Shown piece after piece: positions 1 to 10,852 of a stretch of 53,330 nt of DNA. The DNA lies in contig NZ_JAUDRJ010000003.1 of assembly GCF_030382115.1 (NCBI RefSeq), forward strand, positions 5,346,560 through 5,399,889, written 5' to 3'. This stretch comes from Nostoc sp. GT001 (GTDB lineage: Bacteria > Cyanobacteriota > Cyanobacteriia > Cyanobacteriales > Nostocaceae). How positions within the stretch are numbered: the stretch's first letter is position 1; every line of letters begins with the position of its first letter. The notes under the pieces were generated by a model. The model did not search any database, was not told the origin of the DNA, and saw only the letters and a program-made list of their open reading frames with translations. A program made the position numbers and the translations under genes.

Positions 1-70
1 GCATCGATATTATACTGAACCTCTATAACTAACCTTCGGGGAATATATCCCCATTGTTTTCCCTCAAGAA

Positions 71-93
71 CCGGTCTTCATGACCGGGTTTTT
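71..93 (+). terminator. Rho-independent terminator of a gene upstream of the window
   Basis: CCGGTC at 71-76 pairs with GACCGG at 82-87 around a 5-base loop and is followed by G and five T. It would end transcription of a gene lying to the left of the window. No coding region for that gene is seen here. Confidence 0.7.
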
Positions 94-254
94 GGTGTTT
101 ATAAAAAGTTACAGTCGAGAAAGCCAGGGAGAGAGTGATACCTACGCCAACGCAGCACTTATTTAAACTGTCTAGGTATCAAATAAAACTATTATCCAGA
201 AACTTTTAAGAGATTTTATTGGTCTGGTTCTCCAAATTCTGCAAAAATCAACCA

Positions 255-1667
255 ATGTCATCTTCTGCTCAAGGTATTCCCGGATTACCCGATTTGACGC
301 ATCCAGTTGAGCTTGTTCAATTTGGAACCCAGGCGCTCAAAGCTTCACTGTTATTAGTATTTTTGATTGTAGCTTTAGGAGTTGCGATCGCACTCATCAG
401 TTTTTCTCTGCGTCGTAGCCAGCCGGAACAATTCATATTTATTGGCGAATGGGCTGTTCGTTATTCCCAACTGTTGCGGGGATTACAGCATTTAACTCTA
501 GTATTAGTTCTGTTAGTACCGGGATTTTTTCTCTGTTCAACTTTAAGCAATCGCTATCACCACTGGGAACAAGCAAAGGTGGCTCAAGTGGCTGAAAGTG
601 TTGCAGGTGAAAAGCTTGAACAATTTGCGCCTCAAGTCCGCTACTCGATTCGAGAGCCATACTCCTATAACACCCAAGTCAATGGCAAAATAGTCAAGGT
701 AAATGAAACACGAGAGATCACCCGCTTCATGACGTTGGCTGGTTCGCAAATTCAAGTCAAGCTTGACCAAAGCGTAGATGTTCCAGGTCGTAGCTCAATT
801 TATCGGGCAAATTATACTGCCGATTATAAAGTAGTTAACCAACTTAAGGATATTAATAATTTTTTCTTTGAAGCACCGCCACCCAACGGCTCCATACTGC
901 TTAAGAGCTACAAAATCGAGCGTGACGGGACTAGGTTACAACAAACCAATCCAGGAGACTATGGTTTTCCCTTCCGGCTGCAACCAGCGGAAGAAACCAC
1001 CTTTCGAGTTACCTATGAGGCTAGAGGCGGACCTCGCTGGGTTTATAGTTCAGCGGGACAGTTGCTTTCTAACTTCCGCCTCATAGCAATTGCTAACTTT
1101 GCTCCGGCTAATTTTGCCAGTGGTATTGAACCTGATGAGATTAAATCTGACGGACGCAGTACGCAATTTACTTGGCAATTTGACGATAATGTTTCAGTTA
1201 AAAATCCATTTGGAGTTTTTACCAACACCGAACCTATTCGTCATACGGGGGTTATTCCGCGTCTTTTATTACTCGCACCAGCAATATTTTTGTGGTGGAT
1301 ATTGTTGTTATATTTATCACTGCCAATGAGTTTTAGAAATATTGCGATCGCTGGTAGTATTTTCTTTGCTTGTCTATTAACTTTGACCTATCTAGCCCGC
1401 GTTATCAATCCTCAGTTGGCTTGGACTTTAATTTCCATCATTTTACTAATTTTAACATGGGGATTGGGAGCTAGCCACAGAGCTTCTCTAGCTGCGATCG
1501 TTGCTACTATTGCTGGAGCAGTGCTACCTATTTTTGGATTATTAATACCGTTTAGCGGACTAACTCTTAGTTTAGCAGGTTTGCTTTCAGCGGTTTGGCT
1601 AGCAGTTCGTCACTGGTATAGCAATACTTTTTGGTTAAAGGGGAAAGGGGAAAGGGAAAGGGTTTGA
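255..1667 (+). CDS. Multi-pass membrane protein of unknown function
   Basis: About 470 residues. Two hydrophobic helices near the N-terminus (roughly residues 25-50 and 75-100 of this product) are followed by a long polar, probably beta-rich segment, then at least four more membrane helices in the C-terminal third. The topology suggests an extracytoplasmic domain held between membrane segments. I do not recognise the family. The reading frame is open from a TTG at 219, but the ATG at 255 is the more natural start because the extra N-terminus is short and polar. The last residues (about KGKGERERV) are encoded by a purine-rich GGGGAAA tract that also forms an inverted repeat with the DNA just downstream, so the true ancestral C-terminus may have been replaced by repeat sequence. 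It is followed by about 190 bp without a gene. Confidence 0.75.
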   Translation: MSSSAQGIPGLPDLTHPVELVQFGTQALKASLLLVFLIVALGVAIALISFSLRRSQPEQFIFIGEWAVRYSQLLRGLQHLTLVLVLLVPGFFLCSTLSNRYHHWEQAKVAQVAESVAGEKLEQFAPQVRYSIREPYSYNTQVNGKIVKVNETREITRFMTLAGSQIQVKLDQSVDVPGRSSIYRANYTADYKVVNQLKDINNFFFEAPPPNGSILLKSYKIERDGTRLQQTNPGDYGFPFRLQPAEETTFRVTYEARGGPRWVYSSAGQLLSNFRLIAIANFAPANFASGIEPDEIKSDGRSTQFTWQFDDNVSVKNPFGVFTNTEPIRHTGVIPRLLLLAPAIFLWWILLLYLSLPMSFRNIAIAGSIFFACLLTLTYLARVINPQLAWTLISIILLILTWGLGASHRASLAAIVATIAGAVLPIFGLLIPFSGLTLSLAGLLSAVWLAVRHWYSNTFWLKGKGERERV

Positions 1668-1699
1668 ATTTACCTTTACCCCTTCCCCTTTAACCTTTT
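1639..1699. repeat. Purine/pyrimidine inverted repeat at gene end
   Basis: A GGGGAAAGGGGAAAGGG tract at the end of the membrane-protein gene is complementary to the CCCTTCCCCTTT tract that follows, giving a strong hairpin. Similar GGGGAAAG/CTTTCCCC tracts lie at 17938-17960, 19582-19608, 32885-32945 and 43260-43310, always at gene ends or between genes. It may double as a terminator. Confidence 0.55.
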
Positions 1700-1857
1700 C
1701 CCCAAACCAAAAGAGAGATTGTTGGGTTTATCCGAAAAGTATTCACTGGTATGGCTGGTACAGTTTGCACCCAGAAGCTCAAAGATTGCAGACTCAGAAA
1801 AATGCTCAAGATTAGATAATTCCGTTATGATTAGCGAAGTTTTAGCGTGGGGCATTT

Positions 1858-1965
1858 ATGGATAACGATTTACTTGCTTTCTTTGCGGCTGCTGGGTTAC
1901 TCATTCTCTATCTTATCTTCTCAGCTTTAACTGAAATGGGTACTAAATTGCCTTGGAAGAAATAA
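1858..1965 (+). CDS. Possible small single-helix membrane protein (35 aa)
   Basis: A 35-codon ORF starts at ATG 1858 and ends at TAA 1963-1965. It has a short acidic N-terminus (MDND), one hydrophobic helix of about 20 residues and a basic end (LPWKK), the layout of small single-span cyanobacterial membrane proteins. A GGGG run lies about 8 bases before the ATG. I cannot assign it to a known photosystem or cytochrome subunit. Composition and topology are the only support; it could be chance. Confidence 0.4.
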   Translation: MDNDLLAFFAAAGLLILYLIFSALTEMGTKLPWKK

Positions 1966-2285
1966 GCTGATGGGGTAAAAAGTTTACACTTCTAAACCCC
2001 ATTGAGTTTGGAAAAAAAGTAAACATCTTTTAGGCTTAGTTAATATACTTATTGTTTAAGAGAGTGCCAAATGCGCGATCCACAAAAGAACCACATTAAA
2101 GTTGAGCTAAGCAACCCTTGTTTTGATCGTTTCTCTCCTAATACTCTTGCCTCTGCTATTTGTGGGTTTTTTCTCACAGTGAACATTAGATAGTTTAAAA
2201 ATATTTATAGCAATTCTTCAATAGATTGGGTTAAAACTGATGAAACTCAAAATGTGCAATTTGATATTTACTAGTAGCAAAAAAA
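1966..2285. other. Gap with no firm gene
   Basis: AT-rich spacer. A 40-codon ORF (2071-2193, plus) can be read but has no visible ribosome site, no hydrophobic pattern and no family resemblance. It may be a remnant. No terminator or repeat stands out. Confidence 0.4.
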
Positions 2286-2819
2286 ATGCCAGAAGAAAGT
2301 CAGATAGTTAACCTCAACAAGCAGGATAGTGAGAAAGACTCAACAAATATATTCCCACGACCTTTATCACAAAAACAGAAGGAATCCATTGAGGAATGCG
2401 AACGCCTGATCCAGCATTTTAAAAAGGAAGCTCTTGAACAAAAACGTTGGTTTCAGGGACTCAAATATTCAAGTATTTTTCTTGCTGCAACTGTAACTAT
2501 TCTTTCTGCGATCGCTGCAAGTAAAAAGATTGAGCAATTAAATTGGGCTGTTCCGATTATTAGTGGGCTTGCTACTCTCTCTACCACATTGTTAACTCAA
2601 ACAGCCTCTCAGAAAGTTTGGGTACATTCACGAGGGGTAGAACAAAAGCTACAAGTAGAAAAGTTTTTATATTTACAAGCTGCTGGTGTTTATTCACAAA
2701 TAACAAATGAAGAGGAAAAAATTTGTCAATTTTCCAATCGAATAATGGAGATATGGTCACAAGGTCATGAGACTTGGGAGAACAATGTAGCTGATGGAAT
2801 AAATAGAAAAAGTAATTAA
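2286..2819 (+). CDS. DUF4231 / SLATT-type two-helix membrane protein
   Basis: 177 residues. After a polar N-terminus there is a charged helix (about residues 35-60, EECERLIQHFKKEA), two adjacent membrane helices (about 62-78 and 87-107) and a C-terminal amphipathic helix (about 115-165). This matches the DUF4231/SLATT architecture. In that family the helices are thought to form a membrane pore or sensor, and some members are effectors in nucleotide-signalling defence systems. No cyclase (SMODS), SLOG or other partner gene is next to it: the neighbours are a membrane protein and a convergent aminotransferase. It therefore looks like a solitary member whose role is unknown. The family call comes from pattern; a profile search would settle it. 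Confidence 0.65.
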   Translation: MPEESQIVNLNKQDSEKDSTNIFPRPLSQKQKESIEECERLIQHFKKEALEQKRWFQGLKYSSIFLAATVTILSAIAASKKIEQLNWAVPIISGLATLSTTLLTQTASQKVWVHSRGVEQKLQVEKFLYLQAAGVYSQITNEEEKICQFSNRIMEIWSQGHETWENNVADGINRKSN

Positions 2820-2895
2820 CAGCAAATACAACTGTAGCGTATCAGCTTTTCTTCAATTCTCAAACAATGCTATAGCGCGATCGCCTTTTGTATCA

Positions 2896-2922
2896 GGTGC
2901 GTTAAGCTACTGTTAACGCACC
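2896..2922. terminator. Bidirectional hairpin terminator between convergent genes
   Basis: GGTGCGTTAA at 2896-2905 and TTAACGCACC at 2913-2922 form a perfect 10-bp stem with a 7-base loop. It sits between the convergent DUF4231 and aminotransferase genes. There is no strong T run, so it is either a weak terminator or a stabilising 3' end. Confidence 0.55.
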
Positions 2923-2936
2923 AAATTCCATCAAAA

Positions 2937-4085
2937 CTACTTAGGTAAAACCTGCCGTAGTGCTGCTAAGAGTTGGTCAACGCTTTCCTTTCGACTATTA
3001 AAGCCCATCAATCCGACGCGCCAAACTTTACCAGCCAGTTCGCCAAGACCACCGCCAATTTCAATATTATGTTCATTGAGTAATTGCCGAGCGATCGCTT
3101 TACCATCTACCCCTTCTGGAATGCGTACAGTGGTGAGCGTTGGCAATCTATACTCTTGCTCAACGTGCATACTTAGTCCTAAATTCTCTAAACCTTCCCA
3201 GAGATATTCTACGTTCTTTTGATGCCGCTGCCAGGAATTTGCTAATCCTTCTTCTGCAAGCAAACGCAGTGCTTCCCGCAATGCATAGTATAAATTAATG
3301 GGTGCTGTGTGGTGATAGGTGCGTTCAGCGCCCCAATACTTGCCCAGCAACAACATATCTAAATACCAGTTTGCAACTTTCGTTTGCCGCTGTTGCAATT
3401 TCTCAAAAGCACGCGAACTCATTGTAAAAGGAGAAGCACCAGGCGAGCAACCTAACCCTTTTTGGCTACAACTATAGGCTAAGTCAACTCCCCAAGCATC
3501 CAAAAACAAAGGGACACCGCCCAAACTTGTCACCGTATCCACTAATAACAAAGTGCCAAATTCACGACACAAATCAGCGACCCCTTCCAACGGTTGACGT
3601 GCGCCAGTGGAAGTTTCGGCATGAACTAGAGCTAAGATAGCAGGACGATGAATTTTTAAGGCAGTTTGGAGTTCATCCAAGTTAAAAACTTGTCCCCAAG
3701 GTTTGGTAATGGTTCGCACATCAGCGCCATAACGTCCAGCCATATCCACGAGGCGATTACCAAAGTAACCAGCTACACCAATTAAAACTACATCACCAGG
3801 TTCTACAGCATTGGCGATGGTTGCTTCCATTGCAGCTGTTCCCGTACCGCTGACTGCAATGGTAAGTGAGTTTTCTGTTTGCCATACGTACCGTAGCAAC
3901 GACTGAATTTCATCCATGAGTGCGAGAAAAGTTGGGTCAAGATGCCCAACGGGTGAAGTATTCATCGCTTGGAGAACTGTGGGGTGGGCATTAGATGGCC
4001 CTAGCCCCAACAGCAGACGAGATGGGATTTCTAGCGGCGTGAGTTGCAAGCGCCCAGAGTCGTTAATTGAAATTGTTTGCGTCAT
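2937..4085 (-). CDS. Alanine-glyoxylate / serine-pyruvate aminotransferase
   Basis: 382 residues, the usual size for class-V fold-type I PLP enzymes. The N-terminal LLLGLGPSNAHP segment and the SGTGTAAMEA phosphate-binding loop (about 79-88) are typical. The Schiff-base lysine is K209 in SQKGLGCSPG. The aspartate of LVDTVTSLGG (D183) would contact the pyridine nitrogen. Family members move an amino group from serine or alanine to glyoxylate or pyruvate, which in cyanobacteria fits photorespiratory glycolate metabolism. Older annotations call this protein 'soluble hydrogenase small subunit', but nothing in the sequence supports hydrogenase activity. It is monocistronic and convergent with the DUF4231 gene. 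Confidence 0.9.
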   Translation of the reverse strand: MTQTISINDSGRLQLTPLEIPSRLLLGLGPSNAHPTVLQAMNTSPVGHLDPTFLALMDEIQSLLRYVWQTENSLTIAVSGTGTAAMEATIANAVEPGDVVLIGVAGYFGNRLVDMAGRYGADVRTITKPWGQVFNLDELQTALKIHRPAILALVHAETSTGARQPLEGVADLCREFGTLLLVDTVTSLGGVPLFLDAWGVDLAYSCSQKGLGCSPGASPFTMSSRAFEKLQQRQTKVANWYLDMLLLGKYWGAERTYHHTAPINLYYALREALRLLAEEGLANSWQRHQKNVEYLWEGLENLGLSMHVEQEYRLPTLTTVRIPEGVDGKAIARQLLNEHNIEIGGGLGELAGKVWRVGLMGFNSRKESVDQLLAALRQVLPK

Positions 4086-4488
4086 AAATCTCTCTTCATT
4101 TAGACGATACTTACCGGATCATATAGGAATCCGATTTGATTCCTGAACTTACTTGTGTAGGGAGGGAACAGGAAATCTGGAAATAGGGCATTGCAGCGCA
4201 CAGTGGTATGAATTGAGGCAAGCAGGAGAAACTGGGGAAAATTTTGGACGTTGCTAAATCATCCCGCAAATATGCAATGCCGGGATTATAGATGTGTACT
4301 GAGTTTTTTATCAAAAGTTTCAGCTATTTTCTATGCCCAAAATTTCTAAATCTTCATTAATTAAACTGGTGGATTTACCGAGGGAAAGGATTTATTTTAT
4401 TCCTACATTGAAAGTGAAAGCAACTACAAGAAACATCAGCAAAAAGTTTCATTTTTGCTGAATATCAGGGATTTACTCTTGGACAATT
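4086..4488. other. Divergent intergenic region with repeat remnants
   Basis: About 400 bp between the aminotransferase (minus) and the giant exoprotein (plus). At 4122-4150 there is one arm of a dispersed element (ATATAGGAATCCGATTTGAT type; a two-armed copy is at 40778-40886). At 4255-4277 TCCCGCAAATATGCAA matches the right end of the small element at 13070-13193. Close to the plus-strand start, CAGCAAAAA (4437-4445) and TTTTTGCTG (4452-4460) form a hairpin about 30 bases before the ATG. Confidence 0.55.
4437..4460 (+). promoter_or_regulatory. Leader hairpin before the giant exoprotein gene
   Basis: A 9-bp perfect stem (CAGCAAAAA/TTTTTGCTG) with a 6-base loop ends 28 bases before ATG 4489. 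It could act in the mRNA leader, or be the end of an upstream transcript. Its function is unknown. Confidence 0.3.
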
Positions 4489-7400
4489 ATGATAAAGCAT
4501 AGTAGCAATAAAAACTTTACTATACACAAAATATCTAACAGCATTAATATTAAACCAACTTTAGACTTGTATCCTACTCGTCTAGTTTTTATTGACCCAC
4601 AAGTTGATGACTACCAAAGTCTGGTGATGGGTGTATTACCAGATACCTCAGTTGTAGTCTTAGATGCCAATCAAGATGGCATTGAGCAAATTAGTCAAGT
4701 GCTGGAGTCTTATCAGGGAGTCAATAGTCTGCACATTGTTTCCCACGGCGCACCTGGGTGCATCTATTTGGGCAAAAGTCAACTCAACAACGAAACGCTC
4801 AATCGTTACGCAGCCCAACTTATGGGTTGGGCAAATGCTTTGAGTGAAGATGCACAACTACTGCTGTATGGTTGCAAAGTCGCTCGAAACGAGGCAGGTG
4901 TATTATTTATACGCTGTCTGAGCGAATTGACAGGTGCAGTAGTAGCGGCCTCTGATGACTTGACAGGGAGTGCTGCATTAGGTGGTGATTGGGAACTGGA
5001 GGTTTCTACAGCGCCTATTGTTCCTCGTTTAGCGTTTGGGCAAGAAGTAATAACAGCCTACGCTTCAATTCTACCTGTAGTTCTTGATGACAGCTTTGAT
5101 AGTGATGGCAAAATCACTACTGATATTGGTACTAATACCACTGACATGGCCTACAGCATTGCCCTGCAAGACGATGGCAAGATTCTGGTAGCGGGAGTGA
5201 GTAATAATAACTTTGCTGTGGTACGTTACAACAGCAATGGTAGTCTCGACACCAGCTTTGGTACTGCTGGCAAGGTCACTACTAACTTGGGCAGTACTGA
5301 CATAGCCTACAGCATTGCCCTACAAGACGATGGCAAGATTCTGGTAGCCGGAGTGAGTAGTAGTAACTTTGCTGTTTTACGTTACAACAGCGATGGTACT
5401 CTCGACACCAGCTTTGGTACTGCTGGCAAGGTTATTAATAACTTGGGCAGTAGTGACATCGCCTACAGCGTTGCCCTGCAAGACGATGGCAAGATTCTGT
5501 TAGCGGGAGTGAGTAATAGTAACTTTGCTGTTTTACGTTACAACAGCAATGGTACTCTCGACACCGGCTTTGGTACTGCTGGCAAAGTCATTACTAACTT
5601 GGGCAGTACTGACATTGCTAGAAGCATTACCCTGCAAGACGATGGCAAAATTCTAGTGGTGGGAGTGAGTAATAGTAACTTTGCTGTGGTACGTTACGAC
5701 AGCAATGGTAGTCTCGACACCAGCTTTGGTACTACTGGCAAGGTCATTACTGATATTGGTACTAATACCACGGACACCGCCTACAGCGTTAGCGTACAAG
5801 CTGACAGCAAGATTCTGCTGGCGGGAGTGAGTAGCAGTAACTTTGCTGTGGTACGTTACAACAGCAATGGTAGTCTCGACACCAGCTTTGGTACTGCTGG
5901 TAAGGTGGTTACTAACTTGGGCGGTACTGACATAGCCTACAGCGTTAGCGTGCAAGCTAATGGCAAAATTATTGTGGGGGGTTCGAGTAGCAATAACTTT
6001 GCTTTAGTACGTTACAACAGCAATGGTACTCTTGACACTAATTTCAATACTACTGGCATTATCACTACTGATATCGGCACAAATACTACTGATAATGCCT
6101 ATGCTCTTATCCAACACGATGGTACGGTAATAGTCGCGGGAGTAAGCGCCAATAACTTTGCGGTGGCACGCTACAGGGTTAACCAAAATCCAGTGCTAGT
6201 GAACGAAATCGCAGATAAGGAGACTCCAGAAGACATAAACTTCAACTTCACAATCTCAGATAGCTTCCAAGATCAAGATCCTGAAGACATTCTCACCTAC
6301 ATTGCCACTCTCGAAAACGGTGACTCTCTACCCAGTTGGTTAAGCTTTAATGCTGCTACTCAAACATTCAGTGGTACTCCCTTAAATGAGAATGTGGGTA
6401 GCTTGAACATTAAAGTTACTGCTACGGATACTTATCTTGCTCAAATCAGTGATATATTTACACTCACTGTTAATAACACCAATGATGCGCCACAAGTAGC
6501 TTCGCCCATCACTCCTCAACAAGCAACAGAAGACGCATTTTTCAATTTCACAATCCCCGCAAACACCTTCATTGATGTCGATGCTGGAGACATTCTCACT
6601 TACACTGCCACTCTTGAAAACGACAGCCCTCTGCCGAGTTGGTTAAGTTTCAATGCTACTAACAAAACCTTCAGTGGTACTCCTTTAAATGAAAACGTCG
6701 GTAGCCTGAATATCAAAGTTACCGCCACGGATATTGCTCAAGCTCAAGCGAGTAATGTATTCACACTGACAATTGCGAACACCAATGATGCGCCACAAGT
6801 AGCTTCGCCCATCGCTGCTCAACAAGCAACAGAAGACACAGTTTTCAATTTCACAATCCCCGCAAACACCTTCATTGATGTCGATGCTGGAGACATTCTC
6901 ACTTACACTGCCACTCTTGAAAACGACAGCCCTCTGCCGAGTTGGTTAAGTTTCAATGCTACTAACAAAACCTTCAGTGGTACTCCTTTAAATGAAAACG
7001 TTGGTAGCCTGAATATCAAAGTTACCGCCACGGATATTGCTCAAGCTCAAGCGAGTAATATATTTACACTCACTGTTAATAACACCAATGATGCGCCACA
7101 AGTAGCTTCGCCCATCACTCCTCAACAAGCAACAGAAGACGCATTTTTCAATTTCACAATCCCCGCAAACACCTTCATTGATGTCGATGCTGGAGACATT
7201 CTCACCTACACTGCCACTCTTGAAAACGACAACCCTCTGCCGAGTTGGTTAAGTTTCAATGCTACTAACAAAACCTTCAGTGGTACTCCCTTAAATGAAA
7301 ACGTCGGTAGCTTGAATATCAAAGTTACCGCCACGGATATTGCTCAAGCTCAAGCGAGTAATGTATTCACACTGACAGTTGCGAACACCAATGATGCGCC

Positions 7401-10400
7401 ACAAGTAGCTTCGCCCATCGCTAACCAACAAGCAACAGAAGACACAGTTTTCAATTTCACAATCCCCGCAAACACCTTCATTGATGTCGATGCTGGAGAC
7501 ATTCTCACCTACACTGCCACTCTTGAAAACGGCAACCCTCTGCCGAGTTGGTTAAGTTTCAATGCTACTAACAAAACCTTCAGTGGTACTCCCTTAAATG
7601 AAAACGTCAGTGCAAACGTCGGTAGTCTGAACATCAAAGTTATCGCTACGGATATTGCTCAAGCTCAAGCAAGTAATGTCTTTACACTCACTGTTGATAA
7701 CACCAATGATGCGCCACAGGTGGCAAATGCGATCGCTAATCAACAAGCAACAGAAGACACGGTTTTCAACTACACTATCCCAGACAACACATTTAAGGAT
7801 GTCGATGCTGGCGACACTCTCACCTACACTGCTACTCTCGAAAACGGTGACTCTCTACCGAGTTGGTTAAGCTTCAATGTTGCAACCAAAACCTTCAGTG
7901 GCACTCCTTTAAATGCAAACGTGGGTAGCCTCAACATTAAAGTTATCGCCACAGATACTGCTCTTGCTCAAGCGAATGATGTTTTTGTACTCACTGTTAA
8001 CAACACCAACGATCCGCCAGAGGTATTTCAGGCGATCGCAGATAAACAAGCAACAGAAGACACAGTTTTCAACTTCACTATCCCTGACAACACATTCATT
8101 GATATCGATGGCGATAGTCTCACCTACACTGCTACTCTCGAAAACGGTGACTCTCTACCCAGTTGGTTAAGCTTCAATGCTGCGACCAAAACCTTTAATG
8201 GTACTCCTTTAAATGCAAACGTGGGTAGCCTGAACATTAAAGTTACTGCTACAGATCCAGCTCTTGCTCAAGTCAGTGATGTTTTTGTACTTACCGTTAA
8301 CAACACCAACGATGCGCCAGAGGTGGGGAATGAAATTGCAGATCCAGAAACAACAGAAGACACGGTTTTCAATTTCACTTTCTCAGAAGACGCCTTCATT
8401 GATATCGATGCTGGCGATCATCTCACCTACACTGCAACCTTGGAAAACGGCAACGCTCTACCGAGTTGGTTGAGCTTTAATGCTAATACTAAAACCTTCA
8501 GTGGCACTCCCTTAAATGCAGATGTGGGTAGTCTGAATATTAAAGTTACTGCCACAGATACTTCTCTTGCTGAAGTCAGTGATGTGTTTGTACTCACTGT
8601 TAAAAACGCCAATGATGCACCAGAGGTGATGAATGAAATTGCAAACCAAGAAGCAACAGAAGACACGGTTTTCAATTTCACTTTCTCAGAAGACACTTTT
8701 ATTGATGTCGATGCTGGCGATAGCCTCACTTACACTGCCACTCTCGAAAACGGGGATTTTCTACCCAGTTGGTTAAGCTTCAATGCTGCTACCAAAACCT
8801 TTAATGGCACTCCCTTAAATGCTGATGTGAGTAACTTCAACATTAAAGTTACTGCTAGGGATATTTTTGGGGTTGAAGTCAGCGATGATTTTGCACTCAC
8901 TGTTAAGAACGTTAACGATGCACCAGAGTTAGTTGAAGCGATCGCTAATCGAAAGGTAGTCATAAATACGCAGTTTAATTTCACTATCCCAGAAAATTCT
9001 TTCATTGATATCGATGCTGGCGATAGCCTCACCTACACTGCTACTCTCGAAAACGGCGATCCACTGCCCAGTTGGCTAACTTTTAATTCTGCTACCCGGA
9101 ATTTTAGTGGTACTCCGACGATGGAGAATTTGGGTAATCAGAATATCAAAGTCACAGTCAAGGATCTTTCTGGGGATGAAGTCAGTGATGTGTTTGTATT
9201 GACAGTTGCTAAGTTCAATAGCACACCAATTGTAGATCGGGCGATCGCTGACCAAAAAGCCACAGCAAAAACTACCTTCAACTTCACCATTCCTGAAAAC
9301 ACTTTTAGCGATGTAGATATTGAAGATACCCTAACTTACACTGCTACCTTAGACAATGGCGATCCATTACCTAGTTGGTTAAGCTTCAATGCTAATAAGC
9401 TTACCTTTAGCGGCACTCCTACGAATGATCATGTGGGTAGCTTGAACATTAAAGTCACTGCCACAGATCCGGCTCTTGCTGAAATTAGTGATGTATTTGC
9501 ACTCACAATTGCAAAAGCCAACAATCCACCAATTGTAGATCGAGCGATCGCTGACCAAAAAGTTACGGCAGAAACTACCTTTAACTTCACCATCCCTGAA
9601 AACACCTTTAGCGATGTAGATATTGAAGATACCCTAACTTACACTGCTACCTTAGACAACGGCGACCCACTACCCAGTTGGTTAACCTTCAATCCTAATA
9701 AGCGTGCTTTCAGCGGCGTTCCGACGAATAATAACTTGGGTAGCTTGAACATCAAAGTTATCGTCAAAGATTCGGTTGGGGCTGAAGTCAGTGATGTATT
9801 TGCACTCACCGTTGCTCAAGGGATTACTGCTGAGACTGAATCAATCAGCCTACTCACAAGAATTACAGGTGATATCTTTACGATCAAAAATCAAGTTAAC
9901 GGTGAAAAAGCCAAACTCTCGGTCAAGATTAAAAGCAACACCTCTGAAGAAGTCAATGAACTGGGTGTATTTGTCGTTGACGATGCAGAAGGTAGGATTA
10001 ACGGTGTAGCCCCTGGTGCTGCAAATTACACCGAACTAGCTCTCCAACGGGCAACAGTGCTTCTTTCATCTCTTGTCAAACTACCCAATGGTTTTAATCC
10101 CACTGACCTCAGCAGCCTACTGGAATTCAACTCTGAGAGCAATCTAAGATTTTATTTAATCCGTAGCAGCACCACTCAGGCGGTGCTATCTGGACAAACC
10201 CCATTTTCTCAGGTGCTTTTTTCCTCGGATACGAATGTGGACGATACAGGATTTTCTCTCAACTTCCAGAATTTGGTTGTCAAGATTGCAGCAACAGAGC
10301 AAGATCCACCTCTAGGTACTGGTCTTCAAGGAAAATATGAACCCGAACTAATTGATTTACGGGATGTGAAACAATTGGTAAAAGCCGAATTTGTGGTTCA

Positions 10401-10836
10401 TAGAGAAGCAGCTTTTAACAACTTTGTCGGCTTTTATCAGATAACTGATGAGAATGGTGGCATCGATACCAATGGCGATGGTACAGCAGATGTGCTGGTT
10501 GGACAGGCGGGTTATACTCAAGCTGCGATTAGTAACCGTGTCGCTGGTATTGATTTGAGTGTGGCTAACGAAGGTACAGCAAGTTTTACAGGTAATTTCC
10601 AACCTGGTGCTATTTTCGTCCCATTTATCATTGTTAATGCCGGGGCTGATGCAATTCTTGATAGCAATCCCAATAACGATCCGGCAGTTTACTTTTCCTT
10701 CTTGGGCGCTAACACTGACAAAGCAGATCATATTCGCCTGTTAGGGAATAACGCTTTTGGCTTTGAGGATTTGGCAAATGGCGGCGATCGAGATTACAAC
10801 GATTTGATTGTCCGGGTTAATTTGAGTATCGCCTAG
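4489..10836 (+). CDS. Giant exoprotein: DUF4347, delta-60 repeats, cadherin-like repeats, DUF4114
   Basis: 2115 residues. Residues about 30-190 are a DUF4347 domain with LHIVSHG (H86) and YGC (C129). About 200-560 hold seven delta-60 beta-propeller-type repeats with the signature [18 protein letters not shown]. About 565-1776 hold twelve repeats of about 101 residues of the cadherin-like / Ig-fold type, each with [19 protein letters not shown] and ending [13 protein letters not shown]. The C-terminal 340 residues end in a DUF4114 domain ([17 protein letters not shown]). There is no Sec signal peptide. Such proteins are generally thought to be large secreted or surface proteins, probably leaving by type I secretion; the transporter is not in this window. 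At DNA level cadherin-like units 2-3 and 4-5 are near-identical, spaced 606 bp apart, a recent duplication. Unit 5 carries a four-residue insertion. The natural terminator has been displaced by an IS element. Confidence 0.88.
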   Translation: MIKHSSNKNFTIHKISNSINIKPTLDLYPTRLVFIDPQVDDYQSLVMGVLPDTSVVVLDANQDGIEQISQVLESYQGVNSLHIVSHGAPGCIYLGKSQLNNETLNRYAAQLMGWANALSEDAQLLLYGCKVARNEAGVLFIRCLSELTGAVVAASDDLTGSAALGGDWELEVSTAPIVPRLAFGQEVITAYASILPVVLDDSFDSDGKITTDIGTNTTDMAYSIALQDDGKILVAGVSNNNFAVVRYNSNGSLDTSFGTAGKVTTNLGSTDIAYSIALQDDGKILVAGVSSSNFAVLRYNSDGTLDTSFGTAGKVINNLGSSDIAYSVALQDDGKILLAGVSNSNFAVLRYNSNGTLDTGFGTAGKVITNLGSTDIARSITLQDDGKILVVGVSNSNFAVVRYDSNGSLDTSFGTTGKVITDIGTNTTDTAYSVSVQADSKILLAGVSSSNFAVVRYNSNGSLDTSFGTAGKVVTNLGGTDIAYSVSVQANGKIIVGGSSSNNFALVRYNSNGTLDTNFNTTGIITTDIGTNTTDNAYALIQHDGTVIVAGVSANNFAVARYRVNQNPVLVNEIADKETPEDINFNFTISDSFQDQDPEDILTYIATLENGDSLPSWLSFNAATQTFSGTPLNENVGSLNIKVTATDTYLAQISDIFTLTVNNTNDAPQVASPITPQQATEDAFFNFTIPANTFIDVDAGDILTYTATLENDSPLPSWLSFNATNKTFSGTPLNENVGSLNIKVTATDIAQAQASNVFTLTIANTNDAPQVASPIAAQQATEDTVFNFTIPANTFIDVDAGDILTYTATLENDSPLPSWLSFNATNKTFSGTPLNENVGSLNIKVTATDIAQAQASNIFTLTVNNTNDAPQVASPITPQQATEDAFFNFTIPANTFIDVDAGDILTYTATLENDNPLPSWLSFNATNKTFSGTPLNENVGSLNIKVTATDIAQAQASNVFTLTVANTNDAPQVASPIANQQATEDTVFNFTIPANTFIDVDAGDILTYTATLENGNPLPSWLSFNATNKTFSGTPLNENVSANVGSLNIKVIATDIAQAQASNVFTLTVDNTNDAPQVANAIANQQATEDTVFNYTIPDNTFKDVDAGDTLTYTATLENGDSLPSWLSFNVATKTFSGTPLNANVGSLNIKVIATDTALAQANDVFVLTVNNTNDPPEVFQAIADKQATEDTVFNFTIPDNTFIDIDGDSLTYTATLENGDSLPSWLSFNAATKTFNGTPLNANVGSLNIKVTATDPALAQVSDVFVLTVNNTNDAPEVGNEIADPETTEDTVFNFTFSEDAFIDIDAGDHLTYTATLENGNALPSWLSFNANTKTFSGTPLNADVGSLNIKVTATDTSLAEVSDVFVLTVKNANDAPEVMNEIANQEATEDTVFNFTFSEDTFIDVDAGDSLTYTATLENGDFLPSWLSFNAATKTFNGTPLNADVSNFNIKVTARDIFGVEVSDDFALTVKNVNDAPELVEAIANRKVVINTQFNFTIPENSFIDIDAGDSLTYTATLENGDPLPSWLTFNSATRNFSGTPTMENLGNQNIKVTVKDLSGDEVSDVFVLTVAKFNSTPIVDRAIADQKATAKTTFNFTIPENTFSDVDIEDTLTYTATLDNGDPLPSWLSFNANKLTFSGTPTNDHVGSLNIKVTATDPALAEISDVFALTIAKANNPPIVDRAIADQKVTAETTFNFTIPENTFSDVDIEDTLTYTATLDNGDPLPSWLTFNPNKRAFSGVPTNNNLGSLNIKVIVKDSVGAEVSDVFALTVAQGITAETESISLLTRITGDIFTIKNQVNGEKAKLSVKIKSNTSEEVNELGVFVVDDAEGRINGVAPGAANYTELALQRATVLLSSLVKLPNGFNPTDLSSLLEFNSESNLRFYLIRSSTTQAVLSGQTPFSQVLFSSDTNVDDTGFSLNFQNLVVKIAATEQDPPLGTGLQGKYEPELIDLRDVKQLVKAEFVVHREAAFNNFVGFYQITDENGGIDTNGDGTADVLVGQAGYTQAAISNRVAGIDLSVANEGTASFTGNFQPGAIFVPFIIVNAGADAILDSNPNNDPAVYFSFLGANTDKADHIRLLGNNAFGFEDLANGGDRDYNDLIVRVNLSIA
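6481..7692 (+). repeat. Tandem 606-bp duplication inside the giant gene
   Basis: The block starting AATGATGCGCCACAAGTAGC at 6481 recurs at 7087 with only a few changes. Each block spans two 303-bp cadherin-like units (one with [12 protein letters not shown], one with [11 protein letters not shown]). The other units of the array are far more diverged, so a two-unit block was copied recently by unequal recombination. Confidence 0.85.
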
Positions 10837-10852
10837 TCTGAAGTAACTCGGT

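Noticed and set aside
5653..5955. Minus-strand ORF of 100 residues
   Set aside because: It mirrors the delta-60 repeats.
8427..9032. Two 100-residue minus-strand ORFs
   Set aside because: They are antisense to the cadherin-like repeats and repeat with the same period, so they are shadows.
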